DNA from: an uncultured Sphingomonas sp.
Lineage (GTDB): Bacteria > Pseudomonadota > Alphaproteobacteria > Sphingomonadales > Sphingomonadaceae
Direction: 5' to 3'
Assembly: GCF_913774285.1 (NCBI RefSeq)
Contig: NZ_CAJYHX010000002.1
Coordinates: forward strand, 33,218-97,217
DNA length: 64,000 nucleotides
A program made the translations under genes and the position numbers. Positions 25,877 through 36,023 of the stretch are shown in pieces (within the stretch, counting starts at the first letter, position 1; every line of letters starts with the position of its first letter). The notes beneath the pieces are model-generated. The model made no database searches. It was given only the letters and a program-made list of their open reading frames with translations, and was not told the DNA's origin.

Positions 25877-28873
25877 TCAGAACTCCGCGCTGAAGCCTAA
25901 AGTGAAGGTGCGGCCGCTGGTGGTGTAGACCACGCGGCGGGCGATCGCGCCGCCGGCGAACTGCTCGATCGGCACGTTGGTGAGGTTGATGCCCTCGGCG
26001 ATCAGGCGGATGCCCGGGCGCAGGTTCACATGCGCCTGGGCGTCGATATTGTGGGTGCCGCGGATCCAGTCCCCGACATTCCCGATGGTGCCGAGGCCGG
26101 TGTAATATTTGCTGCGATAGGCGTCCGAGACGCGGATGCCCCAGCGCTGATCCTCATAATAGAGCGTCGCGTTCGCCGCCCATTTGGAGAGGTTGAACAG
26201 CGGCAGCGTGACGAAGCTATTGCCCACCTTGCCCTGCTGCTTGCCCTCGAACCAGGTGCCGTTGGCGGTGACGCCCAGATGGTCGAACGGCGCGGGCAGG
26301 AAGGTGAAGTCGTGCTGCACGGCCACTTCCACACCCTTGATGTCCGCGCCCGGGCCGTTGATCGGCTGGCTCACGTCATAGGGCGTGTTGGCGTCCTGGC
26401 CCTGGATCAGCAGCGACAGCGGCAGGCCGGTCTGGCCATAGGGGATCGTCGTCGTGCTCGGCGAGATATAGGTGTCCATGTTCTTGTAGAAGAAGCCGAC
26501 CGAGGCGAAGCCCTTGCTGTCCATGTACCATTCGAGCGAGGTCTCCACCGAGGTCGCTTTGAAGGGCTTGAGGAACGGGTTGCCGAGGCTGAGGCTGCCG
26601 CCGTTGGGGCGCGTCGTGATCGATCCCGCCGCGGCGAGGTCGCCCAGGCCCGGGCGGTTGATGTTGCGATCTGCGCTGAGGCGGAACACCAGCGTCCTGG
26701 TCAGGTCGAGCGCGAGGTTGGCGGCGGGCAGCCAGCCATGGCTGTTGTCCTTGATCACCACCGGCACGAAGGCGGTGCCGACCGCGAGATTGCCCGACGA
26801 GATTAGGTCCGTCGAATAATAGCGCACGCCGGCATTGGCGCGCAGCCGCATCCCGCCCACCATGGTGTCGAGATCGAGCTGGGCGAAGCCGTTCCAGGTC
26901 TCCTCGTCTACCTTGTAGTCGCTGCCCGCCTGGAGATTGGCGGCGGTGAGGTCGCGCTTGTCGCCGATCGCGGCATAGACGCCGTCGACGTTGCCGACGA
27001 TGTACTGGAGCAGCGTCTTCGGGCCGACCAGCTGCTTCAGGTCGTTCGACACCGGAATGTTCGCCGGCACGTTGTGGAACACCTTGTTGGCCCAGGTGTA
27101 GCCGCTGTTGGTGAAGTGCTTGTAGGCGCCGCCGGCCTTGAGGATCAGCCCGTCGCCCAGCGCATAATCGGCGCTTAGCTTGCCGTTGCTGTAGCGGTTG
27201 ACGATCTTGTTTTCCTGCACGTCGAGCCGCTGGACGGTCCACAGGTTGGGATCGGTGATCGCGATGCCATAGGTGTTGACCGGGATCTGCGGCCGCGTGT
27301 CGTAGCTGAACGCGGTCTGCTTGGCCTCCATGAAGACCTTGTCGAACACCGGCTGGCCGAAATCCGATTCCTCATAGCCGCCGAGTGCGCGCAGCGTCAG
27401 CCGGTCGCCGAGCTTCCAGCTGAGATTGGCGACGCCCTGATAGAAATCGGTGTGGTTCTCGACGATGTGGTGCTCGGAGCGCAGGTCGATGCCGGTGAAG
27501 CTCGCTGCGCGCAGCGTGTTGGTGCTGTCGATCACCGCGCTGCGGATCACCTGGGTGCCGGACACCGACGAGCCGGTCAGCGGGTTGCTGCCGGCAGTGG
27601 CTAGCGCATAGTCGTCGCGGTGGTCCCAGAGGCGGCCATAGAGGAAGTCGACGTCGAGCTTGAAATTGTCGCCCGGGTGATACTGGACCGAGGAGGTGAC
27701 GCCGAGGCGCTGGCGATCGGTGTACCAGGTCGAGGGCGACTGGGCGGTCGGCTGGTAGACGCCGGCGAGCAGCTTGGCGCGGGTGTCGGCATCGATCTCG
27801 GGGCCGATGTTCTTCGCGGTATATTTGGTCGGGCCCCAGCCCCAGTTGCGATAGCCATATTCGTTGCTCTTGATCTTGCTGTAGGCGACCGAGACGAGCG
27901 CGCCCCAATCGCCCGAGCGGACCGAGGCGAGCGCCACCGCGCGCGGCGTCACGCCGGGGGCGTTGCTGTTGGTCTGGCCCTTGGCCGAGACGACGAACTT
28001 GTTGCCGCTATAGTCGAACGGCTTGGCGGTGGTGAGCTGCACCGTGCCGGCGAGGCCGCCTTCATCCTGCTCGGCCGCATAGGATTTCTGCACCGAGATG
28101 CGGTTGAACAGTTCCGAGGCGAACAGGCTGTAGTCGAACGAGCGCGAGCGGCTGACCGAGCCCCGATTGTCCATGCCCGAGGCGGTGTTGCCCAGCACTT
28201 CCATGCCGTTGAGCTGGGTACGGGTGAAGTCGGCGCCGAGGCCGCGCAGCGCGATCTGGCGGCCTTCGCCGGTGTCGCGGGTGATGGTGATGCCCGGCAC
28301 GCGCTGGAGCGATTCCGCCAGGTTCAGGTCGGGAAAGGCGGCGATATCGGTGGCGACGATGTCGTCCTCGGCACCCACTGCGCGGCGCTTGAGCTCCTGC
28401 GCGGCGGTGATGCTCTCGCGATAGCCCGAGACGACGATCTCGGCATTGTCCGGATCCTGCGCGTCGGCCTGGGCGGTCTGCACCGGCGCTGCGGCAATGG
28501 GGGCAGGGGCTTCGCTGCGGGCGACGCGGCGCGCGGCCGGGGCGGCGGCGCGTGACGGGGTCAGCACGACGATGCCGCCATGCACCGCGGCGCTGAGGTT
28601 CGAGCCGCGCAGCAGCTGGTCGAGCGCGGCGCGGACGGTGAGGGCGCCGCGCACGCCGGCGGTGCGGCGGCCGGCGACGGCGCTCGGCGCCACGACGACC
28701 TGCAGGCCGGTCGCCTGCGAGAATTGCGAGATCGCCGTGCGCAGGTCGGTCGGCGCAATGTCGAACCGGCGCTGCGCCGCCATCGTCGCGTCGGCGGCAT
28801 GTGCCTGCGCGATCGCGGGCGCTGCCAGCAGGATGGCGAGTGCCATGCGTGAAATCCCCTGGATGCGTGTCAT
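25877..28873 (-). CDS. TonB-dependent transducer with STN signalling domain
   Basis: 998 aa. After the signal peptide (about 1-27) comes an STN domain (about 35-110; FDIAPTDLRTAISQFSQATG, then ALDQLLRGSNL), a linker, a TonB-box-like EIVVSGYRESI, a plug domain (about 150-290) and a beta-barrel ending in FSAEF. STN-bearing receptors not only import their ligand but signal its binding to a FecR-type anti-sigma factor. FecR and FecI genes lie directly upstream on the same strand, completing the module. Enzymes for plant-type sugars on both sides suggest a glycan ligand rather than a ferric siderophore, but this is inference. Confidence 0.93.
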   Translation of the reverse strand: MTRIQGISRMALAILLAAPAIAQAHAADATMAAQRRFDIAPTDLRTAISQFSQATGLQVVVAPSAVAGRRTAGVRGALTVRAALDQLLRGSNLSAAVHGGIVVLTPSRAAAPAARRVARSEAPAPIAAAPVQTAQADAQDPDNAEIVVSGYRESITAAQELKRRAVGAEDDIVATDIAAFPDLNLAESLQRVPGITITRDTGEGRQIALRGLGADFTRTQLNGMEVLGNTASGMDNRGSVSRSRSFDYSLFASELFNRISVQKSYAAEQDEGGLAGTVQLTTAKPFDYSGNKFVVSAKGQTNSNAPGVTPRAVALASVRSGDWGALVSVAYSKIKSNEYGYRNWGWGPTKYTAKNIGPEIDADTRAKLLAGVYQPTAQSPSTWYTDRQRLGVTSSVQYHPGDNFKLDVDFLYGRLWDHRDDYALATAGSNPLTGSSVSGTQVIRSAVIDSTNTLRAASFTGIDLRSEHHIVENHTDFYQGVANLSWKLGDRLTLRALGGYEESDFGQPVFDKVFMEAKQTAFSYDTRPQIPVNTYGIAITDPNLWTVQRLDVQENKIVNRYSNGKLSADYALGDGLILKAGGAYKHFTNSGYTWANKVFHNVPANIPVSNDLKQLVGPKTLLQYIVGNVDGVYAAIGDKRDLTAANLQAGSDYKVDEETWNGFAQLDLDTMVGGMRLRANAGVRYYSTDLISSGNLAVGTAFVPVVIKDNSHGWLPAANLALDLTRTLVFRLSADRNINRPGLGDLAAAGSITTRPNGGSLSLGNPFLKPFKATSVETSLEWYMDSKGFASVGFFYKNMDTYISPSTTTIPYGQTGLPLSLLIQGQDANTPYDVSQPINGPGADIKGVEVAVQHDFTFLPAPFDHLGVTANGTWFEGKQQGKVGNSFVTLPLFNLSKWAANATLYYEDQRWGIRVSDAYRSKYYTGLGTIGNVGDWIRGTHNIDAQAHVNLRPGIRLIAEGINLTNVPIEQFAGGAIARRVVYTTSGRTFTLGFSAEF

Positions 28874-28970
28874 GGTTGGTCTTCCCTCCGCTCCGGCGCG
28901 GGTGCGCCGTTAGCGAGGAAGACGGGGGCAGATCAGCTTCCGGACAAAAGAATTTTGTAACGGTTCAATG

Positions 28971-29921
28971 TCATGGACGTGACGGATTGGCGTCGTCGCC
29001 GGCGGTGGGTTCGAGCCGCAACTGCCCGCCCGCGCGTGCCGTGCGGAAGCCATAGGCGAGCCCCATCGCGTCGAGCAGCGCCTGCGGCGAATCCAGCCGG
29101 AAGCGGCCCGAGACGGAGAGGCCGCGCAGGCTCGGCGGCGGCGGGGCGATCAGCGGGCCGCCGCGGCGGTTGAGCGCATCGACCAGGTCGCCGAGCGGCA
29201 TCGCGTCGATGTCGAGCCAGCCGTCGCGCCAGTCCTTCTGCGCGGCGTCGAAGCGGGTCGGCGGCTGGGCGCGGCCATCGGCGAAGCGGGTCCGCCAGCC
29301 GGCGGGGACGATCACCGCCGCCGCCGCATCGCCGAAGCGCACCTTGCCGCGATAGACGGCGAGGCGGACGCCGCCGGCGGCGATGTCGATGTTGAAGGCG
29401 GTGCCGAGCACCTGGGTCGCCGCACCGCCCGCATGCACGGTGAAGGGCCGATCGGGCAAATGCGCGACGTCGAAATAGGCCTCGCCGCGCTGCATCGTCA
29501 CGCTGCGACGGCGGTCCTCGAGGGTCACGTCGAGGCTGGTCGCGCCGTTGAGGTGGACCGAGGAGCCGTCGGCCAGCTTTACGTCCAGCATCTGGCCGCG
29601 TGCCGTCTCGTAATGGAGGGGCGCGGGCGTGGCGGCGCGGTACCAGCCCGCCTGCCAGCCGCCGATGCCGAGCACCGCGGCGATGCCGAGCAGGCCGCCG
29701 GTGCCGATCGCGGTGCGCCGGCGGGTGCGCATCGCACGGATGTCGGCGTCGGACAGGCGCGGCAGCTGCGCCATCGCGTCGGACAGCGCGCGATCGTCGA
29801 GCATCGCCTGCACCTCGGCGGCGGCGGGGGGCGGGGCCTCGCGCAGCACGCCCTCGTCCTCGCGCATCGCCCAGCGGGCGGCCGCGTGCAGCGCGCTGCG
29901 GCGGGCGGGGTTGAGGCTCAT
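28971..29921 (-). CDS. FecR-family anti-sigma / transmembrane signal relay
   Basis: 316 aa. An N-terminal cytoplasmic part (about 1-70, with the conserved AARWAMRE helix), one membrane helix (about 72-90) and a periplasmic FecR domain (about 105-205; LADGSSVHLNGATSLDV, RGEAYFDVAH, VLGTAFNI) are visible, followed by an STN-like C-terminal region that would contact the receptor. It overlaps the sigma-factor gene by 4 bp (ATGA), so the two are translationally coupled, and it precedes the STN receptor by about 100 bp. Confidence 0.92.
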   Translation of the reverse strand: MSLNPARRSALHAAARWAMREDEGVLREAPPPAAAEVQAMLDDRALSDAMAQLPRLSDADIRAMRTRRRTAIGTGGLLGIAAVLGIGGWQAGWYRAATPAPLHYETARGQMLDVKLADGSSVHLNGATSLDVTLEDRRRSVTMQRGEAYFDVAHLPDRPFTVHAGGAATQVLGTAFNIDIAAGGVRLAVYRGKVRFGDAAAAVIVPAGWRTRFADGRAQPPTRFDAAQKDWRDGWLDIDAMPLGDLVDALNRRGGPLIAPPPPSLRGLSVSGRFRLDSPQALLDAMGLAYGFRTARAGGQLRLEPTAGDDANPSRP

Positions 29922-30454
29922 CGCGCGGCGCCTCCCGGCAGGCCGCGACGCTCGAGCGCGGCGCGGAGATCGGCGACCGCGCGGACGCAGTGCTTCTCGA
30001 TCGCGGCGGGGGTCATGTCGAGGTCGGCGGCGATGATCGCCACCGCGACGCCGTCGAGCCGGCGGCGCAGGAAGATCTCGCGGCGGAGCGGCGGCATCAC
30101 CTTGAGCGCGCGGACCAGGATGTCGACGCGCTGGCGATAGTCGAGCACTTCCTCGGCGCGCGGCTGGGCGCAGGGAATGTCCTCGGCCAATTCGGCCGGG
30201 CGGGGCGCGGCGCGCAGGCGGCGGAAATGATCGAACACCAGGTTGCGCGCAACCGCGAAGCAGAAGGCGCCGACATCGGCGACGCTGCGCGAGCGGCGAT
30301 AGTCGTACAGGCGGATATAGGTTTCCTGGACGATGTCCTCGCCCTCGTGCGAATCGCGCAGGCGCGCCTGGACGAAGCGGAACAGCGCCTCGCGCAGCGC
30401 GACTTCCTCCGACACCGCACGGCGGTGCGCGGCCAGGCTGGTCAGCTCGTTCAT
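29918..30454 (-). CDS. FecI-type ECF sigma factor
   Basis: 178 aa from the ATG at 30454, with GAGG upstream. Region 2 is clear (ARLRDSHEGEDIVQETYIRL, then FCFAVARNLVFDHFRR) and region 4 carries LDGVAVAIIAADLDMTPAAI and EKHCVRAVADLR. Its last codons overlap the start of the FecR-type gene. It should direct RNA polymerase to the promoter of the adjacent STN receptor when that receptor is occupied. Confidence 0.93.
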   Translation of the reverse strand: MNELTSLAAHRRAVSEEVALREALFRFVQARLRDSHEGEDIVQETYIRLYDYRRSRSVADVGAFCFAVARNLVFDHFRRLRAAPRPAELAEDIPCAQPRAEEVLDYRQRVDILVRALKVMPPLRREIFLRRRLDGVAVAIIAADLDMTPAAIEKHCVRAVADLRAALERRGLPGGAAR

Positions 30455-30594
30455 CGCCCCGCCTCGCCCAAGGGCAGAGGCTCGGCGCACAACCCGCTCG
30501 TCGCCATGGCGATTCGCCCCCTTTTCATCCTGAGATCGCCCGCGTTTCCCGCAGGGCTAGCGGCTCTGGATGAAGCTGGCGTGACAGTCGGAAG

Positions 30595-30777
30595 CTAGGC
30601 GGTGCGCTCCCGCGTGCGCGCCAGGTGCGCGGCATCGGCCTTGTCGATCATGCGGAGCAGGCCGTCGAACTCGCTGCTATTGTCGATCCGGTAGCAACGG
30701 CTGAGATTGTTGCCGTACCGCTCGATGTCGCGTTCGGTGAGAAGGGCTACGGCCACCACGGGTTCCCCTTCAGGCAT
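30595..30777 (-). CDS. Small hypothetical protein
   Basis: 60 aa (MPEGEPVVAVALLTERDIER onward). The codon pattern and mixed acidic/basic composition look protein-like and similar small acidic proteins occur in sphingomonads, but no clear ribosome binding site is visible and no function can be named. Confidence 0.4.
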   Translation of the reverse strand: MPEGEPVVAVALLTERDIERYGNNLSRCYRIDNSSEFDGLLRMIDKADAAHLARTRERTA

Positions 30778-31002
30778 CTTGCGACAAATCCATTCCCCAG
30801 AACTAACCTTGATCTAACGTTCGCTTCATCGAAAGTTTCCAGCCATTTGTGCTGCTTCGAGGCGATGGCTGGCGATAATGCGCGCACCCTGCGCGAGAAC
30901 AACACGGTCGCGACGAGGCCGTGGCTTTCGGGGACGAACCGAGCCCCGTTGCGCGAGGCCCGCTTTCGCGCGAGGGAAGACGGCCACGCAACAGGAGTCC
31001 TC

Positions 31003-31785
31003 ATGGCGCGAACCGGGTCGAAGAAGACCTATTCTGCTCCCGCGATCGAGAAGGCATTCGAAGTGATCGAGCTGCTCGCCGGTCGGCCCGAGGGGGCGCT
31101 GGTCAGCGAGATGGCGGCCGATCTCGGGCGCTCGGTGGGCGAGCTGTTCCGCATCGTCGTGGTGATGGAGCAGCTCGGCTATCTGCGCCGCTCCGAGGCG
31201 ACCGATCGCTATGCGGTGGCGTACAAGCTGCTCGACGTGGCGCTGCGCGCAACGCCCTCGCAGGACCTGGTCCGCGCTGCGCTGCCCGAGATGCAGATGC
31301 TCGCGCGCGACACGGTGCAATCGTGCCATCTCGTCGTCGCGAGCGACGGGCACGGGCTGGTGGTGGCGCGCGAGGAGTCGACCGCCACCCGCGGCTTCGC
31401 GCTCAAGGTCGGCGCGCATATCGATCTGCTGCGCAGCTGCTCGGGGCAGGTGCTGCTCGCCTTCTCCAATCCGGAGCTGGCCGCGCGGATGATCGCCGCT
31501 GCCGAGGCGGAGCAGGGGGCGCCGGTGGATCGCGACTGGCTCGCCGAGCGGCTGGCGACGGTGCAGCGGCAGGGCCATGACAGTCGCGAAAGCCCGGTGA
31601 CCTTCGGCGTCACCGACATCAGCTTTCCGGTGTTCGGCTTCGACCGCCGCATCGTCGCGGCGCTGACCATCCCCTTCCTCGCGCTGATCGACGGATCGCA
31701 GGTGATGGATCGCGACGCCGCGCGCGAGAAGCTGCGCGCGGCGTGCGCTCGGATCTCCGAGCGGCTGGGCTACCAGCCCGCCTGA
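31003..31785 (+). CDS. IclR-family transcriptional regulator
   Basis: 260 aa from the ATG at 31003 with AGGAG five bases upstream; earlier in-frame starts give a non-conserved Arg-rich extension. A winged helix-turn-helix (about 12-70; APAIEKAFEVIELLAGRPEG, then VSEMAADLGRSVGELFRIVV) is followed by the IclR effector domain (about 85-255). IclR proteins often control sugar or aromatic catabolism. It converges on the GH29 gene, which it leaves by only 6 bp, and probably regulates nearby glycoside hydrolase or transport genes. Confidence 0.9.
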   Translation: MARTGSKKTYSAPAIEKAFEVIELLAGRPEGALVSEMAADLGRSVGELFRIVVVMEQLGYLRRSEATDRYAVAYKLLDVALRATPSQDLVRAALPEMQMLARDTVQSCHLVVASDGHGLVVAREESTATRGFALKVGAHIDLLRSCSGQVLLAFSNPELAARMIAAAEAEQGAPVDRDWLAERLATVQRQGHDSRESPVTFGVTDISFPVFGFDRRIVAALTIPFLALIDGSQVMDRDAAREKLRAACARISERLGYQPA

Positions 31786-31791
31786 GGCGCC

Positions 31792-33354
31792 TCAGGCGAA
31801 GGTGATCGCGAACACGCTGGCGTGGCGCGTCGGCAGGCTGGCCGGGGGCGTGATCACCAGCGCCTGGTCGGTCTGCTCGAAGGCGATCCCGCCGCGATGG
31901 CCGAGCAGCTTGATGCCTCGCACCTTGCGCCGCTCGTGCGGGTTGCCGCGGGCGAGCGACGTGATCGCCACCGGCCCCTTGGGCTCGCCGAGCGTGATCG
32001 CGTGGAGCGTCTCGCCCTTCGTCGTGAAGCGGATGTCCTGCGGGGTGTAGGCGGCGCGTTCCTGGAAGGCGCCCTGCTTGGGCTTGGTCGGGCCCTCGCC
32101 ATAGATGTGCCAGGGGCGGGTGCCATGGATCGCGGGGGCGTTCACCGCCATCCAGGCGGCGAGCTCGGTCAGCAGCTGGTCCGATTGCGGCGGCAGGCTG
32201 CCGTCGGCGCGGAGCACGACGTTGAGCAGCATGTTGCCGTTCTTGGCGACGATGTCGGCGAGCATGGTGAGCACCTCGTCGGTCGACTTGTAGCGGTCGT
32301 TCTCGTTGTAGAACCAGTCGCCGTTCGAGGTGTCGGTCTGCCAGGGGAGCGGATCGATGCCGTCGAGCACGCCGCGCTCGACATCCTGCACCCCCCAGGC
32401 CTTGTTGAACTCGCCCGAGCCGAGCGCCTTGTGGTTGTACACCGCCTCCAGCTTGCCGCTGCGCGCGATGCTGCTGTTGTAGAGATGCGCGACCATCGAC
32501 CGGCCGATCTCGCCGAACGGCACGCCGCCATCGGTGTAGAGCAGGTCGGGCTGGTAGTTGTCGATCAGGTCGCGGATGCGCGCGAACCAGTGGCGCTGGT
32601 ATTCGGGGTTCTTGGTGTACCAGGTCTCGGGCCGGTTGAGGAACGGCTCGTCGTGGTTGCCGTGATAGAGGTCGACGAAGCGCGGATCGGCGCCGTCATA
32701 GGGCACGCCCATCTTCGGCCAGAACTGGTCGTAGAGCTGGTTCGGATACCACCAGTTGTAGCTGGCGCCGAGATGCTCGGACACGCCGAAGCGCAGGCCG
32801 CGGCGCCGCGCGGCGGCGCGCAGGCTCCCGACGATATCGCGCTTCGGGCCCATCTGCACTGCGTTCCAGCGGTGATGGCGCGAGTTCCACAGATCGAAAT
32901 TGTCGTGGTGGACGCCCATGGATACTATATACTTTGCGCCCGCGGCTTCGTATCGCGTCACCAGCGCCTCCGGATCGAACTTGTCCGCGGTCCAGAGGGG
33001 AAGGATGTCCTTGTAGCCCTTTTCGGAAGGGTGACCCCAGGTCTTGAGGTGGTGTTCGTAATGGGGATGGCCGGGCACGTACATGAAGCGGGCGTACCAA
33101 TCGCCTTGGCCGGCGACCGCCTGCGGGCCCCAGTGCGCCCAGATCCCGAACTTGGCGTCGCGGAACCAGTCGGGCGTCTTGTAGGTGGAGAGCGAGGCGT
33201 CGGTGGGCTTGAACGGCCCCGGCGCCGCGACTGGCGTGACGTCCGCGCCCGGCAGCCTGGCCGGCGCCGTCTGGGCGCGGGCGGTGCCCGCCTTCACGGC
33301 CAGCGCGGTCGCGAACGATCCGGCCAGTATCTCGCGCTTGGTGAAGTTGGTCAT
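31792..33354 (-). CDS. GH29 glycoside hydrolase (alpha-L-fucosidase type)
   Basis: 520 aa. An N-terminal export signal (about 1-27; KREILAGSFATALAV, twin-arginine-like with Lys-Arg) precedes a GH29 TIM barrel (about 55-400): KFGIWAHWGPQAV, AKYIVSMGVHHDNFDLWNS, and the nucleophile region LLYTDGG. The C-terminal about 100 residues are beta-rich. The enzyme removes alpha-L-fucose, as found on xyloglucan, arabinogalactan proteins and algal polymers. It diverges from the GH2 gene (156 bp between starts) and could share a control region with it. Confidence 0.9.
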   Translation of the reverse strand: MTNFTKREILAGSFATALAVKAGTARAQTAPARLPGADVTPVAAPGPFKPTDASLSTYKTPDWFRDAKFGIWAHWGPQAVAGQGDWYARFMYVPGHPHYEHHLKTWGHPSEKGYKDILPLWTADKFDPEALVTRYEAAGAKYIVSMGVHHDNFDLWNSRHHRWNAVQMGPKRDIVGSLRAAARRRGLRFGVSEHLGASYNWWYPNQLYDQFWPKMGVPYDGADPRFVDLYHGNHDEPFLNRPETWYTKNPEYQRHWFARIRDLIDNYQPDLLYTDGGVPFGEIGRSMVAHLYNSSIARSGKLEAVYNHKALGSGEFNKAWGVQDVERGVLDGIDPLPWQTDTSNGDWFYNENDRYKSTDEVLTMLADIVAKNGNMLLNVVLRADGSLPPQSDQLLTELAAWMAVNAPAIHGTRPWHIYGEGPTKPKQGAFQERAAYTPQDIRFTTKGETLHAITLGEPKGPVAITSLARGNPHERRKVRGIKLLGHRGGIAFEQTDQALVITPPASLPTRHASVFAITFA

Positions 33355-33510
33355 CCGCTCCTCCTGTCGTGTCCCGACGCGACTAGCGCGCGCCTGTTAC
33401 TAGCATATTTGCAAACCGATTTTCATGTGACAAGCGCCAAATTGTCGTAGTTTTCGTGCCGAAGCCGTTGTCTCGCGGCCTTGGCGGGCCGCCCATTTGG
33501 GGGACCTATC

Positions 33511-36009
33511 ATGACCGACACGCTACCCGATCCCTTGCGCCGTTCCGTGCTGGCGCTCGCCGCCGCTGCCCCGCTGCTGCCCCAGGCGGTGCGCGCCGCG
33601 ACACCCGCCGATCCCACGCCGTTGTCCGCGCCGGGTCTCGCGCCGCGCGAGGTGCTGCCGTTCGATAGCGGCTGGCGGTTCAGCCTCGGCCATGGCAGCG
33701 ATCCGGCCAAGGATTTCGGCTTCGGCATGGGGCAGGGCGATTTCGCCAAGACCGGCGACTTCAAGCTCGCCAAGACCGACTATGACGATGCCGACTGGCG
33801 CGCGCTCGACCTGCCGCACGACTGGGCGGTGGAACTCCCCTTCGTCCGCGATGATCGCGGCGAGGGCGATGCGAGCAACCGCGGCCATGGCTTCAAGCCG
33901 CTCGGCCGCCGCTATCCCGCAACCAGCATCGGCTGGTACCGCCGCCGCTTCGACATACCCGCCGGCGACCGCGGCCGGCGCATCTGGATCGAGTTCGACG
34001 GCGCGATGCGTGACGCGCTCCTGTGGGTGAACGGGTGTTACATCGGCCGCCACAATGACGGCTACACCTCGTTCCGCTTCGACCTGACCGACTTCCTCCA
34101 CTATGGCGGCGACAATGTGATCGTGATGCGGGTCGACGCCTCGCTGGGCGACGGCTGGTTTTACGAAGGGGCGGGGATCTACCGCCATGTCTGGCTGACC
34201 AAGCACGACCCGCTCCATTTCGGCAAATGGGACAGCGTGGTACGCGCAACGCCGGAGGGGGCGGGCGCGACGCTCAACCTAGCGACGGTGATCGCGAACG
34301 ACGGCGACGCCGCGCAGCAGGCGGTGGTGGAATGGACCATCGCCGATGCCGCCGGCACGGTCGTCGCCCGCGCCTCGGCCCCGGCGGTGACGGTAGCGGC
34401 GGGCGGTACCGCCGAAACCCAGGTCCGCGCGCCGCTGCCCCAGGCGCAGCGCTGGTCGACCGAGACGCCGGTGCTCTACACCGCCACCGCGCGGCTCGCG
34501 GCGGGCGGGGCGGTGCGCGATGCCGATCGGATGAGCTTCGGCGTCCGCAGCTTCCGCTTCGATGCCGATCGCGGCTTCTTCCTCAACGACAAGCCCCTGA
34601 AGCTCCAGGGCACCTGCAACCACCAGGACCATGCCGGCGTCGGCGTGGCGCTGCCCGATGCGCTCCAGCGCTACCGGCTGAACGTGCTGCGCGAGATGGG
34701 CTGCAACGCGGTGCGCACCACCCACAATATGCCGACACCCGAATGGATCGCCGAATGCGACCGGGCGGGCGTGCTGGTGATGTGCGAGACGCGCCAGATG
34801 AGCGCCAACCCGGAGGCGATGGCGCAGCTCGAGGTGATGGTGAAGCGCTTCCGCAATTCCCCCGCGGTGATCCTCTGGTCGATCGGCAACGAGGAATGGC
34901 TGCTCCAGGACAAGATGGCCGAGCAGGGCAAGCCCATCGCCGCGACGATGGTGCGCCGCTGCCACGCGCTCGACCCCACAAGGCCGGTCTCCGCCGCGGT
35001 CAACGGCGACAACGAGCAGGGGGTGAGCGACGCGCTCGACATCATCGGCTTCAACTACAAGATCCAGTATCCCGAGGGCTTCCACGCCAAGCACCCGACC
35101 CGGCCGATCTACGGCTCGGAGACGTCCAGCGCGATCGCCACGCGCGGCGAATATGTGAGCGATCCGGCGCGCAACCTGGTCAACAGCTATGACGGGGTGG
35201 TGCCCTGGGGGCAGTCGCCCGAGGCGTGGTGGAAGCTCTATGGCGGCAAGCCCTGGTCGGCGGGCGGCTTCGCCTGGACCGGCTTCGACTATCGCGGCGA
35301 GCCGACCCCCTATGGCTGGCCGTCGATCAGCTCGCAGTTCGGCATCGTCGACATGTGCGGCTTCCCCAAGGACAGCTATTATTACTACCGCGCCTGGTGG
35401 CGGTCCGAGCCGTCGCTCCACGTCTTCCCGCACTGGAACTGGGAAGGCCGCGAGGGCGAGACGGTGTCGGTGTGGGTCTATTCCAACTGCGACAGCGTGG
35501 AGCTGGTGGTGAACGGCCGCAGCTTGGGCAGCCAGCAGGTGCCGCCGCTGGGGCATCTCGAATGGAAGGTGCCCTATCAGCCGGGATATATCGAGGCGCG
35601 CGGGCGCAAGGGCGGGCGGGTGCTGACCGAGCGGCGCGAGACCACGGGCCCCGGCCGCACCATCCGGCTGACCGCCGATCGCACCACCATCGCCGGCGAC
35701 GGCCGCGACCTGGCGCTGCTCAAGGCCGAGCTGCTCGATGCGCGCGGGCGGCCGGTGCCGATAGCGATGGACAAGCTCGCCTTCACGGTTTCCGGGCCGG
35801 GCGCGATCATCGGTGTGGGCAATGGCGACCCCAACTGCCTGGAAAGCGACAAGGAACCGCGTCGCTCGCTGTTCAACGGGCTGGCGCAGGTGATCGTGCA
35901 GTCGACCGGACGGCCGGGGACGATCACCGTCGCCGCGATCGCGGACGGTGCGCGGGCCGAGCCGCTGCTTGGGGGCAGCGTGGTGCTGCGGGCGCTACGC
36001 GCGGGTTGA
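33511..36009 (+). CDS. GH2 glycoside hydrolase (beta-galactosidase type, with DUF4982)
   Basis: 832 aa from the ATG at 33511, which follows GGGGGAC and gives a signal peptide ending AVRAA. Order: sugar-binding jelly roll (about 45-230), Ig-like domain (about 235-335), TIM barrel (about 340-620) and C-terminal Ig-like domains including DUF4982. The acid/base Glu lies in SIGNEEW and the nucleophile Glu in IYGSETSS. RTTHNMPTPEWIAECDRAG is the usual GH2 barrel signature. Substrate could be beta-galactosides or related linkages. A degenerate palindromic repeat follows the stop. Confidence 0.92.
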   Translation: MTDTLPDPLRRSVLALAAAAPLLPQAVRAATPADPTPLSAPGLAPREVLPFDSGWRFSLGHGSDPAKDFGFGMGQGDFAKTGDFKLAKTDYDDADWRALDLPHDWAVELPFVRDDRGEGDASNRGHGFKPLGRRYPATSIGWYRRRFDIPAGDRGRRIWIEFDGAMRDALLWVNGCYIGRHNDGYTSFRFDLTDFLHYGGDNVIVMRVDASLGDGWFYEGAGIYRHVWLTKHDPLHFGKWDSVVRATPEGAGATLNLATVIANDGDAAQQAVVEWTIADAAGTVVARASAPAVTVAAGGTAETQVRAPLPQAQRWSTETPVLYTATARLAAGGAVRDADRMSFGVRSFRFDADRGFFLNDKPLKLQGTCNHQDHAGVGVALPDALQRYRLNVLREMGCNAVRTTHNMPTPEWIAECDRAGVLVMCETRQMSANPEAMAQLEVMVKRFRNSPAVILWSIGNEEWLLQDKMAEQGKPIAATMVRRCHALDPTRPVSAAVNGDNEQGVSDALDIIGFNYKIQYPEGFHAKHPTRPIYGSETSSAIATRGEYVSDPARNLVNSYDGVVPWGQSPEAWWKLYGGKPWSAGGFAWTGFDYRGEPTPYGWPSISSQFGIVDMCGFPKDSYYYYRAWWRSEPSLHVFPHWNWEGREGETVSVWVYSNCDSVELVVNGRSLGSQQVPPLGHLEWKVPYQPGYIEARGRKGGRVLTERRETTGPGRTIRLTADRTTIAGDGRDLALLKAELLDARGRPVPIAMDKLAFTVSGPGAIIGVGNGDPNCLESDKEPRRSLFNGLAQVIVQSTGRPGTITVAAIADGARAEPLLGGSVVLRALRAG

Positions 36010-36023
36010 TCGGGGCGGGGCGC

